A DNA stretch of 64,000 bases from Clostridium sp. KNHs214 (GTDB lineage Bacteria; Bacillota; Clostridia; Clostridiales; Clostridiaceae), in the NCBI RefSeq assembly GCF_000744935.1, contig NZ_JQMW01000013.1:496001-560000 (forward strand), written 5' to 3'. Under the pieces are notes generated by a model that saw only the letters and a list, made by a program, of their open reading frames with translations, was not told where the DNA came from and did not search any database. The position numbers and the translations under genes were made by a program. Positions 33,834 through 41,968 of the stretch are shown piece by piece (positions within the stretch are counted from its first letter, which is position 1; each line of letters starts with the position of its first letter).

Positions 33834-35084
33834 TTAACATTTATTAAACTCTTTGATGTGTTTATTAAATATTTGTATAGTAAAAATTATTAATATAATT
33901 ATTCCAAATATGAGAAATATCTGCTCTAATGTAATCGCTTTAGATACCAAACCTACTATACAGGATGTAATAGGGGCAGCACATAATGCCAATGCATTAA
34001 ATAATGAAGCTACTCTTGCTAGATATTCTTTTGATATTCTTTTAAACATAGCTATCTGAAGAACAAAACTTAAGAATACAATTCCAAATCCCATAATTAA
34101 TGTATTTGCACCAGAAGAAAGATATACTAAGTTGCTGGGTATTTTTCCCAAAAGGGACAAAATACAATAAGTTAATCCTATAATCCATCCTCCTAATATA
34201 AATACTTTGTGTCCTCCAATTAATTCTTTTAATTTTGGTACAAAAAGTGAACCAATAGACATCCCTAGTACCAATGTTATACTCATTATAGAAATAACCT
34301 CATTACCTTTTTTCAATACTTGAACCGCATAAGGAGCTAAAAGAGCATTATATGGTACTATTAGTGCATTTATAACACATGAAAATAAACACACATTTAA
34401 AATAAATTTATCTTTTACAATATATTTGAACCCTTCTTTCAAATCCATAAAACATCCCTTTATAGTAATATTATTATCTTTTTTTATGTTATTGGATATT
34501 TTTAACGTCAATATAATGATTCCACATATTATAAAGGTTACTGAATCTACCATTATTGTTCCACCTAAACCAACTGTAGTTATTAATATTGGAGCTATAG
34601 CATATCCTAACAATTCAGAAATCCTATTTAAAGATGTACATAATGCTATACCATTGTCTATATTTTCCTTGCTTATTATTTCAGGAAATATACTAGTGGA
34701 TGCTGGAGATCTAAAAGCTTCAAAAGATGAATTCATAAAAGTGATTACATATAGATGCCAAACCTTCAATTTCCCTAATATACTTAATAGCGCAATTATT
34801 GCTACACATATTCCTCTTCCAAAATCGCATATAGCCATTATTTTTTTCTCAGCAATATATTTACATATTACACCTGAGCATATTCCAAAAATAAGACTAG
34901 GAAAACCATTAACAGCAAATAAAGTAGCAACTAATAATGTAGATCCCGTAATTGAATAAACAAGCCATGAAAAGGCAATGGTATCAATACCATCTCCAAA
35001 TCTAGAAATTAAAGTGGCAGTAGTTTCTTTAATATAATTAGTCTCTTTTAATAAAGCTTTATATTTATTACTTATTTTACCCAT
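33834..35084 (-). CDS. MFS exporter of the RiPP cluster
   Basis: 416 residues, 12 predicted membrane helices, MFS_3 / EntS-like family: TATLISRFGDGIDTIAFSWLVY, FGICSGVICKYIAEKKIMAICD and RSPASTSIFPEII. Members of this family export siderophores, peptides and macrolides. Encoded between the two radical SAM genes, it most likely exports the finished peptide or confers self-immunity. The ATG follows TAGGAGAAAAATATTT. Spacing to both neighbours is about 20 bases, consistent with one transcript. Confidence 0.85.
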   Translation of the reverse strand: MGKISNKYKALLKETNYIKETTATLISRFGDGIDTIAFSWLVYSITGSTLLVATLFAVNGFPSLIFGICSGVICKYIAEKKIMAICDFGRGICVAIIALLSILGKLKVWHLYVITFMNSSFEAFRSPASTSIFPEIISKENIDNGIALCTSLNRISELLGYAIAPILITTVGLGGTIMVDSVTFIICGIIILTLKISNNIKKDNNITIKGCFMDLKEGFKYIVKDKFILNVCLFSCVINALIVPYNALLAPYAVQVLKKGNEVISIMSITLVLGMSIGSLFVPKLKELIGGHKVFILGGWIIGLTYCILSLLGKIPSNLVYLSSGANTLIMGFGIVFLSFVLQIAMFKRISKEYLARVASLFNALALCAAPITSCIVGLVSKAITLEQIFLIFGIIILIIFTIQIFNKHIKEFNKC

Positions 35085-35103
35085 AAATATTTTTCTCCTA
35101 AAT

Positions 35104-36870
35104 TTATACTACTTTTTTAATATTTAAATCATTTTTATTATTTAATCGTGTAAAACATATGTTAGTGTTTTCATGTTTAGCTAATTTTAAATCTAAATTA
35201 CAACTTTTAATTGTATATACATCATATTTATAACTATTTAAAAATTTATCATTCTGACTATAATAAATAAAATTAACAATATCTGATTCAAATAAATATG
35301 TTTCATATAAAATGTCTTTGTTTTCAAAATCGCATGAATTAATTAAATTACCCAAGTCCCTTATACAATTTTTAGGATTTAATTGTATTTTATAAATTAG
35401 ATTTTCATACAATTTAAGTTGTTCAATATTTACTTCTCTAAATTTTTTAAAAAACTCCAAATGATTTCCAAATACATTTTTAATTAGAAATTTATATGTT
35501 GTATTCATATATTTCATTAATACTCTTGAATAAGTTAATATATATATATCTAAAAATTTCAAATCTTCTCTAATACTAACCTTAAAATCTAAATATTGAG
35601 GAAATACCTCTTTATTTTTTTCAATGAAATGCATACTGTCATTATCCACGTATATACTGCATGAACCATCAGGAATTTGCTTTGATAAATATAGGTCATT
35701 TTTTAATTCCTCATAATATTGAGTCCCTGGAAATAATGAAAATAAATGAAGTTGGGTTCTATGAACCCCTATTCTTATCATTTTATAAATCATTTCAATT
35801 GTATCGTTGACATCGTTTTCATTTTCTTCAGGAAATCCATATATAAATGAAGTAACTATTTCCATATTATATTTTTTTAATAAAATAGTTGTTTCTAAAG
35901 CTTTATTTAAATTTAAATTCTTATTTATTATTTTTTGCATCTTCGTAGATCCACTTTCTATACCTAAAAATACAGCTTCACATCCAGCTTCCCTCATTTT
36001 GCTAATTAATTCTTCATCCAATGTGTCTGCTCTAGAACTGCATGTCCAATTTATATTTATATTAGAACTAATTAGCTTGTCACAAAAATCTAATACTTTT
36101 TTCTTATTAGCAGTAAATAAATCATGTTCAAAATTAAATTTATTTATATTAAAACGGTGATTAAGCTCTTCTATTTCTTTTATAATTCTTTCTGAACTTT
36201 TTAGCCTAAAATTTCTTTTCCAAAAAGTTTTTGTAGAACAATACTTGCATGCAAAGGGGCACCCTCTACCTACGTCTAAATCTATACTTTCTTCAAAAGT
36301 TCCTTCTAGTAAAGAATAATCTATCATTTCTAAATCATCTAAATCATCTATTAATACTGTTTTATTAAGCATAATTTCACCATTTTTTAAATATGCAACA
36401 CCTAGTTCATCTGTAAACTCTGTATTATTAATCAAATTATCTATTATATTAACTATACTGCTTTCTCCTTCTCCAAGACCTATTGCATCAATCCATTGAC
36501 CACATATTTCTAATGTTTTTCTAGCAGTTAAGGTTGCTTGTGGTCCACCAAACACAATCTTTATATTTGGGCTCTTACTTTTTAATAATTTGGCTAACTT
36601 AATTGTTAAATAATAAGAATTGCTCATAGTATAAAAGCATACAACATTGGGTTGATTGTTTAATATATAATTACACATTATATGAATATTCTGTGTAGCA
36701 TTATTAAAATTACTTTTTATTATTGATGAATGCATTAAATAATCAAAGTCAATTATTCTTACAAAATATCCATGCTTTTTTAATATAGTTCCTAAGCTAA
36801 ATGAACCAATTGAAAAATTATTTTTTTTCTTTATATCATTTACAGAGTTTATGAATACTATCTTTTTCAT
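35104..36870 (-). CDS. B12-binding-domain radical SAM enzyme A of the RiPP cluster
   Basis: 588 residues, first gene of the cluster. Same architecture as its paralogue at 32058-33815: a B12-binding-like domain (FSLGTILKKHGYFVRIIDFD, VFGGPQATLTAR), a radical SAM core with DVGRGCPFACKYCSTKTFWK (CX3CX2C), and a C-terminal domain ending FTRLNNKNDLNIKKVV. Conservation is highest in the core and at the extreme C-terminus, and lower in the B12 domain and the 150-residue region before the end. The two may modify different positions of the same peptide or act as a heterodimer. The ATG follows AAGGAGACTTATT. Confidence 0.88.
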   Translation of the reverse strand: MKKIVFINSVNDIKKKNNFSIGSFSLGTILKKHGYFVRIIDFDYLMHSSIIKSNFNNATQNIHIMCNYILNNQPNVVCFYTMSNSYYLTIKLAKLLKSKSPNIKIVFGGPQATLTARKTLEICGQWIDAIGLGEGESSIVNIIDNLINNTEFTDELGVAYLKNGEIMLNKTVLIDDLDDLEMIDYSLLEGTFEESIDLDVGRGCPFACKYCSTKTFWKRNFRLKSSERIIKEIEELNHRFNINKFNFEHDLFTANKKKVLDFCDKLISSNININWTCSSRADTLDEELISKMREAGCEAVFLGIESGSTKMQKIINKNLNLNKALETTILLKKYNMEIVTSFIYGFPEENENDVNDTIEMIYKMIRIGVHRTQLHLFSLFPGTQYYEELKNDLYLSKQIPDGSCSIYVDNDSMHFIEKNKEVFPQYLDFKVSIREDLKFLDIYILTYSRVLMKYMNTTYKFLIKNVFGNHLEFFKKFREVNIEQLKLYENLIYKIQLNPKNCIRDLGNLINSCDFENKDILYETYLFESDIVNFIYYSQNDKFLNSYKYDVYTIKSCNLDLKLAKHENTNICFTRLNNKNDLNIKKVV

Positions 36871-37518
36871 AATAAGTCTCCTTATACTTTATATTTTCTG
36901 CTAATATATGAGATATTAAACTTCTTAAATAAAATAAATGCAATATAATTTAAAATCATTCATTTTTGGTATAAAATCATAGAAGATGATGAATAAATAT
37001 ATAATACTTTTAAATAGTTACTATTGTATTATATATTTAAATTTTCAATTAAAATATATTATTGTAACTATTTGGATATATATATATTATCATAACAATT
37101 AAAATAAATAAACAACAAAATGTAAATAAATTGTTAAGACTAATCTAAAATTATTTTATAAGCTTTCAATAGACTTTGTATACTTTATATAAAACTTTAG
37201 TTTAATATAGAGCGTTATAGTTTTTTATTATAATAATATTAAGTCAACAACCATGAAATTTATGCTCTATTTTATAAAATTACTTTTATTCTCATTATTT
37301 TATGGTATATTATTTATATAAGGTAATTCTCCTACATATTGATATTCTTGTATTTTTATCCATCCACTTTATAGTTCTAAGATACATTTCCATATTTATA
37401 TACTTAAAAACTTTAAATTACTCAGTATTTATATTTAGGTAGAATTTCAATTAAGCTTATATAGTAAAATATATTTGTTTAGCCAAAAGCTATACTAATA
37501 TAAACAGGAGGTTTTAAT
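36871..37518. other. 648-base AT-rich divergent spacer
   Basis: No gene. It separates the minus-strand RiPP operon from the plus-strand glycerophosphodiesterase gene. It is exceptionally A+T-rich, which fits a regulated and possibly horizontally acquired cluster. A weak minus-strand promoter candidate (TTGCAT, 17 bases, TTTAAT) lies about 40-80 bases before the radical SAM start. I see no clear operator. Confidence 0.5.
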
Positions 37519-38259
37519 ATGAGTTTTACAAAAATTCAAGCCCACAGAGGTGCCTCTGGCTATGCCCCTGAAAACACCATGGCTGCTTTTAAAAAAGCTA
37601 TAGATATGAAAGCTGACGGCATAGAGCTAGATGTACACCTATCAAAAGATGGTCATCTTATAGTAATGCATGATGAATATTTAAACAGGACTTCAAATGG
37701 AAAAGGATTAATTGCAAGTTATACCTTAGAGGAATTAAAAAAATTAGATGCAGGCTCTTGGTTTGAAAAAGAATTTAAAGGTGAAAAAATTCCAACTTTA
37801 CATGAAGTTTTAGAATTTATCTTCAAAACTGAAATTTTTATAAATATAGAAATTAAGGCTGGCTATAGAATCTATCCTAATATAGAGGAAAAAGTTTTAG
37901 CTTGTTTACAAAAGTATAATATGCTAGATAGGTGCATAATTTCTTCCTTTGATCATTATTCACTAGTTAGAGTAAAGGAACTGAATCCTAATGTAAAAAC
38001 TGGACTTTTATATAGTGCTTCATTATATGAACCTTGGAAATATGCCAAATCTGTAAAAGTTAATGCCCTTCATCCTTTATATTTAACTTTAGATAAACAT
38101 TTTATAGAGGAGGCATATGCACATAATTTAGATATAAATACCTATACAGTAAATGATGAAAAAGTAATGCGACAACTTGCTGCAGCTAGAATATCCGGCA
38201 TAATAACAAACTACCCTGACAAAGCTAAAAAAATATTAAGCGAGATTCGGGAGGGCTAA
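37519..38259 (+). CDS. Glycerophosphodiester phosphodiesterase
   Basis: 246 residues, full length for the UgpQ-type GDPD family. The N-terminal HRGASGYAPENTMAAF holds the catalytic His and substrate Asn. DGIELDVHLSKDGHLIVMHDEYLNRTS carries the metal-binding Glu and Asp and the second catalytic His. The end INTYTVNDEKVMRQLAAARISGIITNYPD is also typical. It hydrolyses glycerophosphodiesters to glycerol 3-phosphate and an alcohol. No signal peptide, so it is cytosolic. The ATG follows ACAGGAGGTTTTAAT. The MFS transporter gene follows after 3 bases and probably imports a substrate for it. Confidence 0.92.
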   Translation: MSFTKIQAHRGASGYAPENTMAAFKKAIDMKADGIELDVHLSKDGHLIVMHDEYLNRTSNGKGLIASYTLEELKKLDAGSWFEKEFKGEKIPTLHEVLEFIFKTEIFINIEIKAGYRIYPNIEEKVLACLQKYNMLDRCIISSFDHYSLVRVKELNPNVKTGLLYSASLYEPWKYAKSVKVNALHPLYLTLDKHFIEEAYAHNLDINTYTVNDEKVMRQLAAARISGIITNYPDKAKKILSEIREG

Positions 38260-38262
38260 ATA

Positions 38263-39477
38263 ATGGATAATAAGGTTTCTAAATTAAACTATAAAAAGAC
38301 CTTCATACTTGGCTTTGGCTTCTTTGCCATAAGCCTAGTGTGGCCTCTTTACAATGTTTATGTGCCAATATTTTTAAGAGATTTTCTTAACAGCCAATTT
38401 GCTATCAATTCTATTATGACATTAGATAACATACTGGCAGTAACACTCATACCCATTATTGGTTCCCTAAGCGACAGAACCACCACAAGATTTGGAAGAA
38501 GAATGCCTTATCTTATATTAGGCATTCCTATTTCCTCATTAATGTTTATTTTGCTTCCTAATTACTCAAGTTTTCTGAATTTTATGATAATTATTACCAT
38601 ATTAAACTTTTCCATGGCCATATATAGAGCACCCACCGTTGCACTTATGCCCGATATAACTCCATCACATTTAAGAAGTGAAGCCAATGGAATAATTAAT
38701 TTTATGGGTGGACTTGCTTCTGTATTTGTACTCATAGGTGGCTCATTTTTATATAAAGCTAACAAAAATTATCCCTTCCTTGGAACAGCAATTCTAATGT
38801 TTTTAGCCCTATTTATACTAATGAAGTTCATAAAAGAACCTAAGAATATTGCGGTAGAGAAGGAGGAAAAAATAAGCATAATTTCTTCCCTAAAAGATAT
38901 TTGCAAAGACGAGGATAAAACTACTCTTTATATTTTACTTGCAGTATTTTTCTGGTTTGTAGGTTATCAAGGTGTGGAAGCTACCTTTAGCAATTATTGT
39001 GTTCAATTCTTAAAACTTCCTGTTACTAAAGCTTCTTTTATACTTGGATTTTTTGCTCTTTCATTTTTAATTTTTGCTATTCCCGCTGGATTTATAGGTG
39101 GAAAACTTGGTAAGAGAAAAACTATACTTATAGGTATTTCTGGAGACGTGATTGTATTTATTCTTTTGTCACTTATAGGTACTTTATTTCCATTGAATCA
39201 ATTATTTATGCTGATTCTAATGGCCATAGGTGGATTTTTCTGGGCTCTTATCAATATAAATTCTTATCCTATGGTAGTGGAGATGACCACAGAAGAAAAA
39301 ATAGGAACCTATACAGGATTATACTATTTTTCATCATCTTTAGCTGCAATACTTGGTCCATTATTTTTAGGTGGCCTTATAGATTTAATAGGATTTAAAT
39401 TCATGTTTTTATTTACAGCCCTAGCCTACGCTTTTGCATGGGTTTGTATGCAAAATACTCATAAACAATGCCCTTAA
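38263..39477 (+). CDS. MFS transporter (glycoside/sucrose-like subfamily)
   Basis: 404 residues with 12 membrane helices. The cytoplasmic loop after helix 2 (GSLSDRTTTRFGRRMPYLI) is characteristic of sugar:cation symporters of the GPH/SLC45 type. The second half has EMTTEEKIGTYTGLYYFSSSLAAILGPL. It is translationally coupled to the glycerophosphodiesterase gene (GGGAGGG in its last codons, 3-base gap), so uptake of a glycerophosphodiester or glycoside is likely. Its 3' end converges on the truncated hgcB at 39490, with only 12 bases between the stops. Confidence 0.85.
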   Translation: MDNKVSKLNYKKTFILGFGFFAISLVWPLYNVYVPIFLRDFLNSQFAINSIMTLDNILAVTLIPIIGSLSDRTTTRFGRRMPYLILGIPISSLMFILLPNYSSFLNFMIIITILNFSMAIYRAPTVALMPDITPSHLRSEANGIINFMGGLASVFVLIGGSFLYKANKNYPFLGTAILMFLALFILMKFIKEPKNIAVEKEEKISIISSLKDICKDEDKTTLYILLAVFFWFVGYQGVEATFSNYCVQFLKLPVTKASFILGFFALSFLIFAIPAGFIGGKLGKRKTILIGISGDVIVFILLSLIGTLFPLNQLFMLILMAIGGFFWALININSYPMVVEMTTEEKIGTYTGLYYFSSSLAAILGPLFLGGLIDLIGFKFMFLFTALAYAFAWVCMQNTHKQCP

Positions 39478-39489
39478 AATTGCGAGTAC

Positions 39490-39699
39490 TCATCCTACTG
39501 CTTTTTTTACTTCTATAGCTCCTGAAGGGCAATTTTGTGCACAAGCACCACATTCCATGCAACTATCTTTTCTCATTATAACAGCTTTTTTATCTTCTAT
39601 AGTAAAAACCTCATGAGGACATACATTTATACACATTTTGCATCCGATACATTCTTCTTTATTTAACTTCAAGGACACCACATTCTGCAAGTATTGCAT
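39490..39699 (-). pseudogene. hgcB: Mercury-methylation ferredoxin HgcB, truncated at the key Cys codon
   Basis: 69 residues from the ATG at 39697-39699 (AAGGAG upstream). It has two [4Fe-4S] motifs, CIGCKMCINVCPH and CMECGACAQNCPSGAI, in the context typical of HgcB (CPHEVF, CMECGACAQNCP). Intact HgcB continues past GVG with a conserved Cys and ends in a Cys pair. Here the codon after KKAVG is TGA (39490-39492), exactly where the Cys is expected, and the downstream frame overlaps the convergent MFS gene. It belongs with the hgcA pseudogene just upstream. A normal small dicluster ferredoxin is the alternative. It may still be expressed as a ferredoxin. Confidence 0.7.
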
Positions 39700-39864
39700 A
39701 AAATCTTTCTCCTTGTAAATAAATATTATTTTCATTCTATGTTCCAATAAATTCATTAGTTTTTCAATTTAATATGAATATGTTAATTCTTAACCTCGTC
39801 ATTTTATCAGTAATTTTTTCTTTTTTCATTTAACATTAATGTATATAATAATTCATATTACATT

Positions 39865-40829
39865 TTATATAGCTTGTATTATTAAAAGTATACATCCAAA
39901 CAGTGAACATATAATTACTGTAGGAACTGCATATAAAGTTTCTTTTAAAACTCCTGAAAAACAAGTATATGGTGTAGAGCCTGTAAAATTCAATGCTAAA
40001 TATGCTATTAATGAAGTAAGTAAAAGCCCATTTCCTAAATATGATAGCAAATTAGGTGAAATCATAAATAGAGCTGAAAAAATAATAACCACTATGGACC
40101 AAAACACTCCAAGCACAAGTCCCTTTAAGGAAAAAGCTCTGAAAGGTAAATATGGCAATAAAATTGGAAATATCACTGTACCTATTAATATTGCAATGAA
40201 ATAAGCTGAAAGATTAATTATACTAGTGTATGCCAATCCATTTATCATATCTCCTCTTATTATAAGTAAATAATTCACGATCAAAAACAATGGAAAGATT
40301 AAAAACAAATATTTTATATTGTTTCTAAGGGTGTACGTACCAGCCTCTCTTTAAAAGTAAATGTAACTTTTCTCATTTTTTCTGACGCTTTAAATCTATT
40401 TATTATAAATTCCTTTAAATCTTCCGCCCTTATTGGTCCATATATTATCCTAAATCCAGTAGCTTTTGTTACATCTAATTCTTTTCTTAATTTGTCAAAG
40501 GTAAATTTATAATTAGCGGTTACTAAAACTGGTGATACCTTGGTTGGTTTTCGTACAGCATATATACCTGGCTTTATACAATAATTTTTCTTATTTATAC
40601 CTAATCTTATGCCTATACATCCTAATGCATCTTTATAATTAAGCTTTGTCCTTATTTTCGGTATTGATCCTATTTCAGTATCTATATATCCTGTAATTGC
40701 CTCATTTAAATTTCTATAAACCTTTCCATTCTCTTCATGATTTTCAGATATATTCAACTCTAAACTAGAGTCCCTTTTTTCTTCACATCAACAAGCTTTC
40801 TTGTCTAACTCCTTTAAGTCCATGACCAT
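39865..40829 (-). pseudogene. hgcA: Decayed corrinoid protein HgcA (mercury methylation)
   Basis: Two pieces of one former gene. The N-terminal piece (to 40314) reads IGSIPKIRTKLNYKDALGC, IKPGIYAVRKPTKVSPVLVT, ANYKFTFDKLRKEL, then jumps to TGFRIIYGPIRAEDLKEFI and MRKVTFTFKERLVRTPLE. About 70 residues containing the corrinoid-binding cap helix (NVWCAAGK in intact HgcA) are missing, without change of frame. At about 40313-40320 a 2-base shift separates it from the C-terminal membrane domain (four helices, 39865-40308). Upstream, the frame continues through a TGA (40788-40790) to an ATG at 40827-40829 with AAGGTGGTG before it. Three lesions make function impossible as HgcA. Confidence 0.75.
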
Positions 40830-40991
40830 TCTAACACCACCTTCTTATCATTTTTAATCATTCACATTAATATACAGAAACTTAAATAAAATCGTGTATG
40901 GTCTTTTCTACCGTACCAAAAGTTACCGATTTTTTAAAACTTCCATTTTATAATTAAGATAACATACTAGATATCCATTGGAGGTGTTTTT

Positions 40992-41801
40992 ATGAAAATA
41001 GTTATAATTTCCTGTGAAAAAAGCAATTTAAATCCTGAAAATGAATTTTATATAAAACTAGATAGTAGATTTGCAAACCTTAAGTTTATACCTAATCTGA
41101 AAGATGAAAAAGATGTTTGTACCCTTTGCGGAAAGGAATGTTTTAGATGCAGAGCTGCTTACAACCTAGATTACAGTGAGCATATAGTTCAAATAATAAA
41201 GCTTCCTGACTTATATAAAAAATTTGAAGATAAACCACTAAGCTATTTACCAAGAAAATTAGCTACCCATGATATAACTATAGCTATAGGCATACATGAA
41301 GATATATTAGTGGAAATTCCTAAATTAGTTAAAAAAAGCAGTGGAAAAGCCCTTTTGATTCCTTGTGAGAGTGGAGATTGGGTTTCAAGATGGACAAGAG
41401 ATGAAATCATTAATCAGTGTAGAAAATATGATTTACAATATGCCTTTCCTAAGCCATTTTGCACGCTAAATTACGGTAATGGAGAAACTATTGATAAATT
41501 TATAGATGAGTATAAACTTGGCAAACCTAAGTTTAAATTATATGTAAATAATGAAGATATAATTATAAAAGCAGAATCTGTCATATCAGCTCCTTGTGGC
41601 AATGGCTACAATGTAGCTAAACATTTAGTAGGTAAAAAACTTGGTGAAGAAGCAAAAAAAGCCGTAGCAAAATACTGGCACAGTTATCCTTGCCTTGGTG
41701 GAATGAAAATAGATCCAGAGTTAGGAGACACCCCTCTTCATATCGCTGGCTACACCCACTATAATGCCCTAGAAAATGCTGAAATCATAAGAACCGACTA
41801 A
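40992..41801 (+). CDS. DUF166 family protein
   Basis: 269 residues. It has paired CxxC motifs near the N-terminus (CTLCGKECFRCRAAYN, about residues 48-63) and conserved segments THDITIAIGIHEDILVEIP, LLIPCESGDWVSRW, SAPCGNGYNVAKHLVG and HSYPCLGGMKIDPELGDTPLHIAGY. These match the DUF166 family, found mainly in archaea and anaerobic Firmicutes and once described as thymidylate-synthase-like. The conserved Cys residues suggest an iron-sulfur or metal centre; no activity is established. The ATG follows GGAGGTGTTTTT. Single gene, divergent from the hgcA remnant. Confidence 0.8.
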   Translation: MKIVIISCEKSNLNPENEFYIKLDSRFANLKFIPNLKDEKDVCTLCGKECFRCRAAYNLDYSEHIVQIIKLPDLYKKFEDKPLSYLPRKLATHDITIAIGIHEDILVEIPKLVKKSSGKALLIPCESGDWVSRWTRDEIINQCRKYDLQYAFPKPFCTLNYGNGETIDKFIDEYKLGKPKFKLYVNNEDIIIKAESVISAPCGNGYNVAKHLVGKKLGEEAKKAVAKYWHSYPCLGGMKIDPELGDTPLHIAGYTHYNALENAEIIRTD

Positions 41802-41811
41802 GTGTGATTTT

Positions 41812-41967
41812 TCGGTTCATGCATAAGCTATCTAGAGAGAATCATCCTTTGCTAGCCCTCTAAGCACACTGGGGACGTCGCATTAAGAAATTTATATACA
41901 ATATATTGTTTTGCAAATTTTAAATTAACACAATATGTTGTAGGATCTATTCTTAGTGCGACAGCCC
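41812..41967. repeat. Composite palindromic element including family H4 long copy
   Basis: 41812-41866 carries TTTTTCGGTTCATGCATAAG and ATCATCCTTTGCTAG, seen inverted near 1150-1245. 41871-41967 is an H4 palindrome: GGGGACGTCGCATTAAGAA pairs with TTCTTAGTGCGACAGCCC. It differs from 8565-8632 by extra bases around ACAATATATTGT and ACAATATGTTGT at the centre. It lies between convergent genes, and the sensor kinase stop is 2 bases away, so it may serve as a terminator. Confidence 0.55.
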
Positions 41968-41968
41968 T

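Noticed and set aside
39839-40204. 121-codon plus-strand frame antisense to the hgcA membrane domain
   Set aside because: Mirror of a real hydrophobic coding segment; the minus-strand reading matches HgcA, the plus-strand one nothing.
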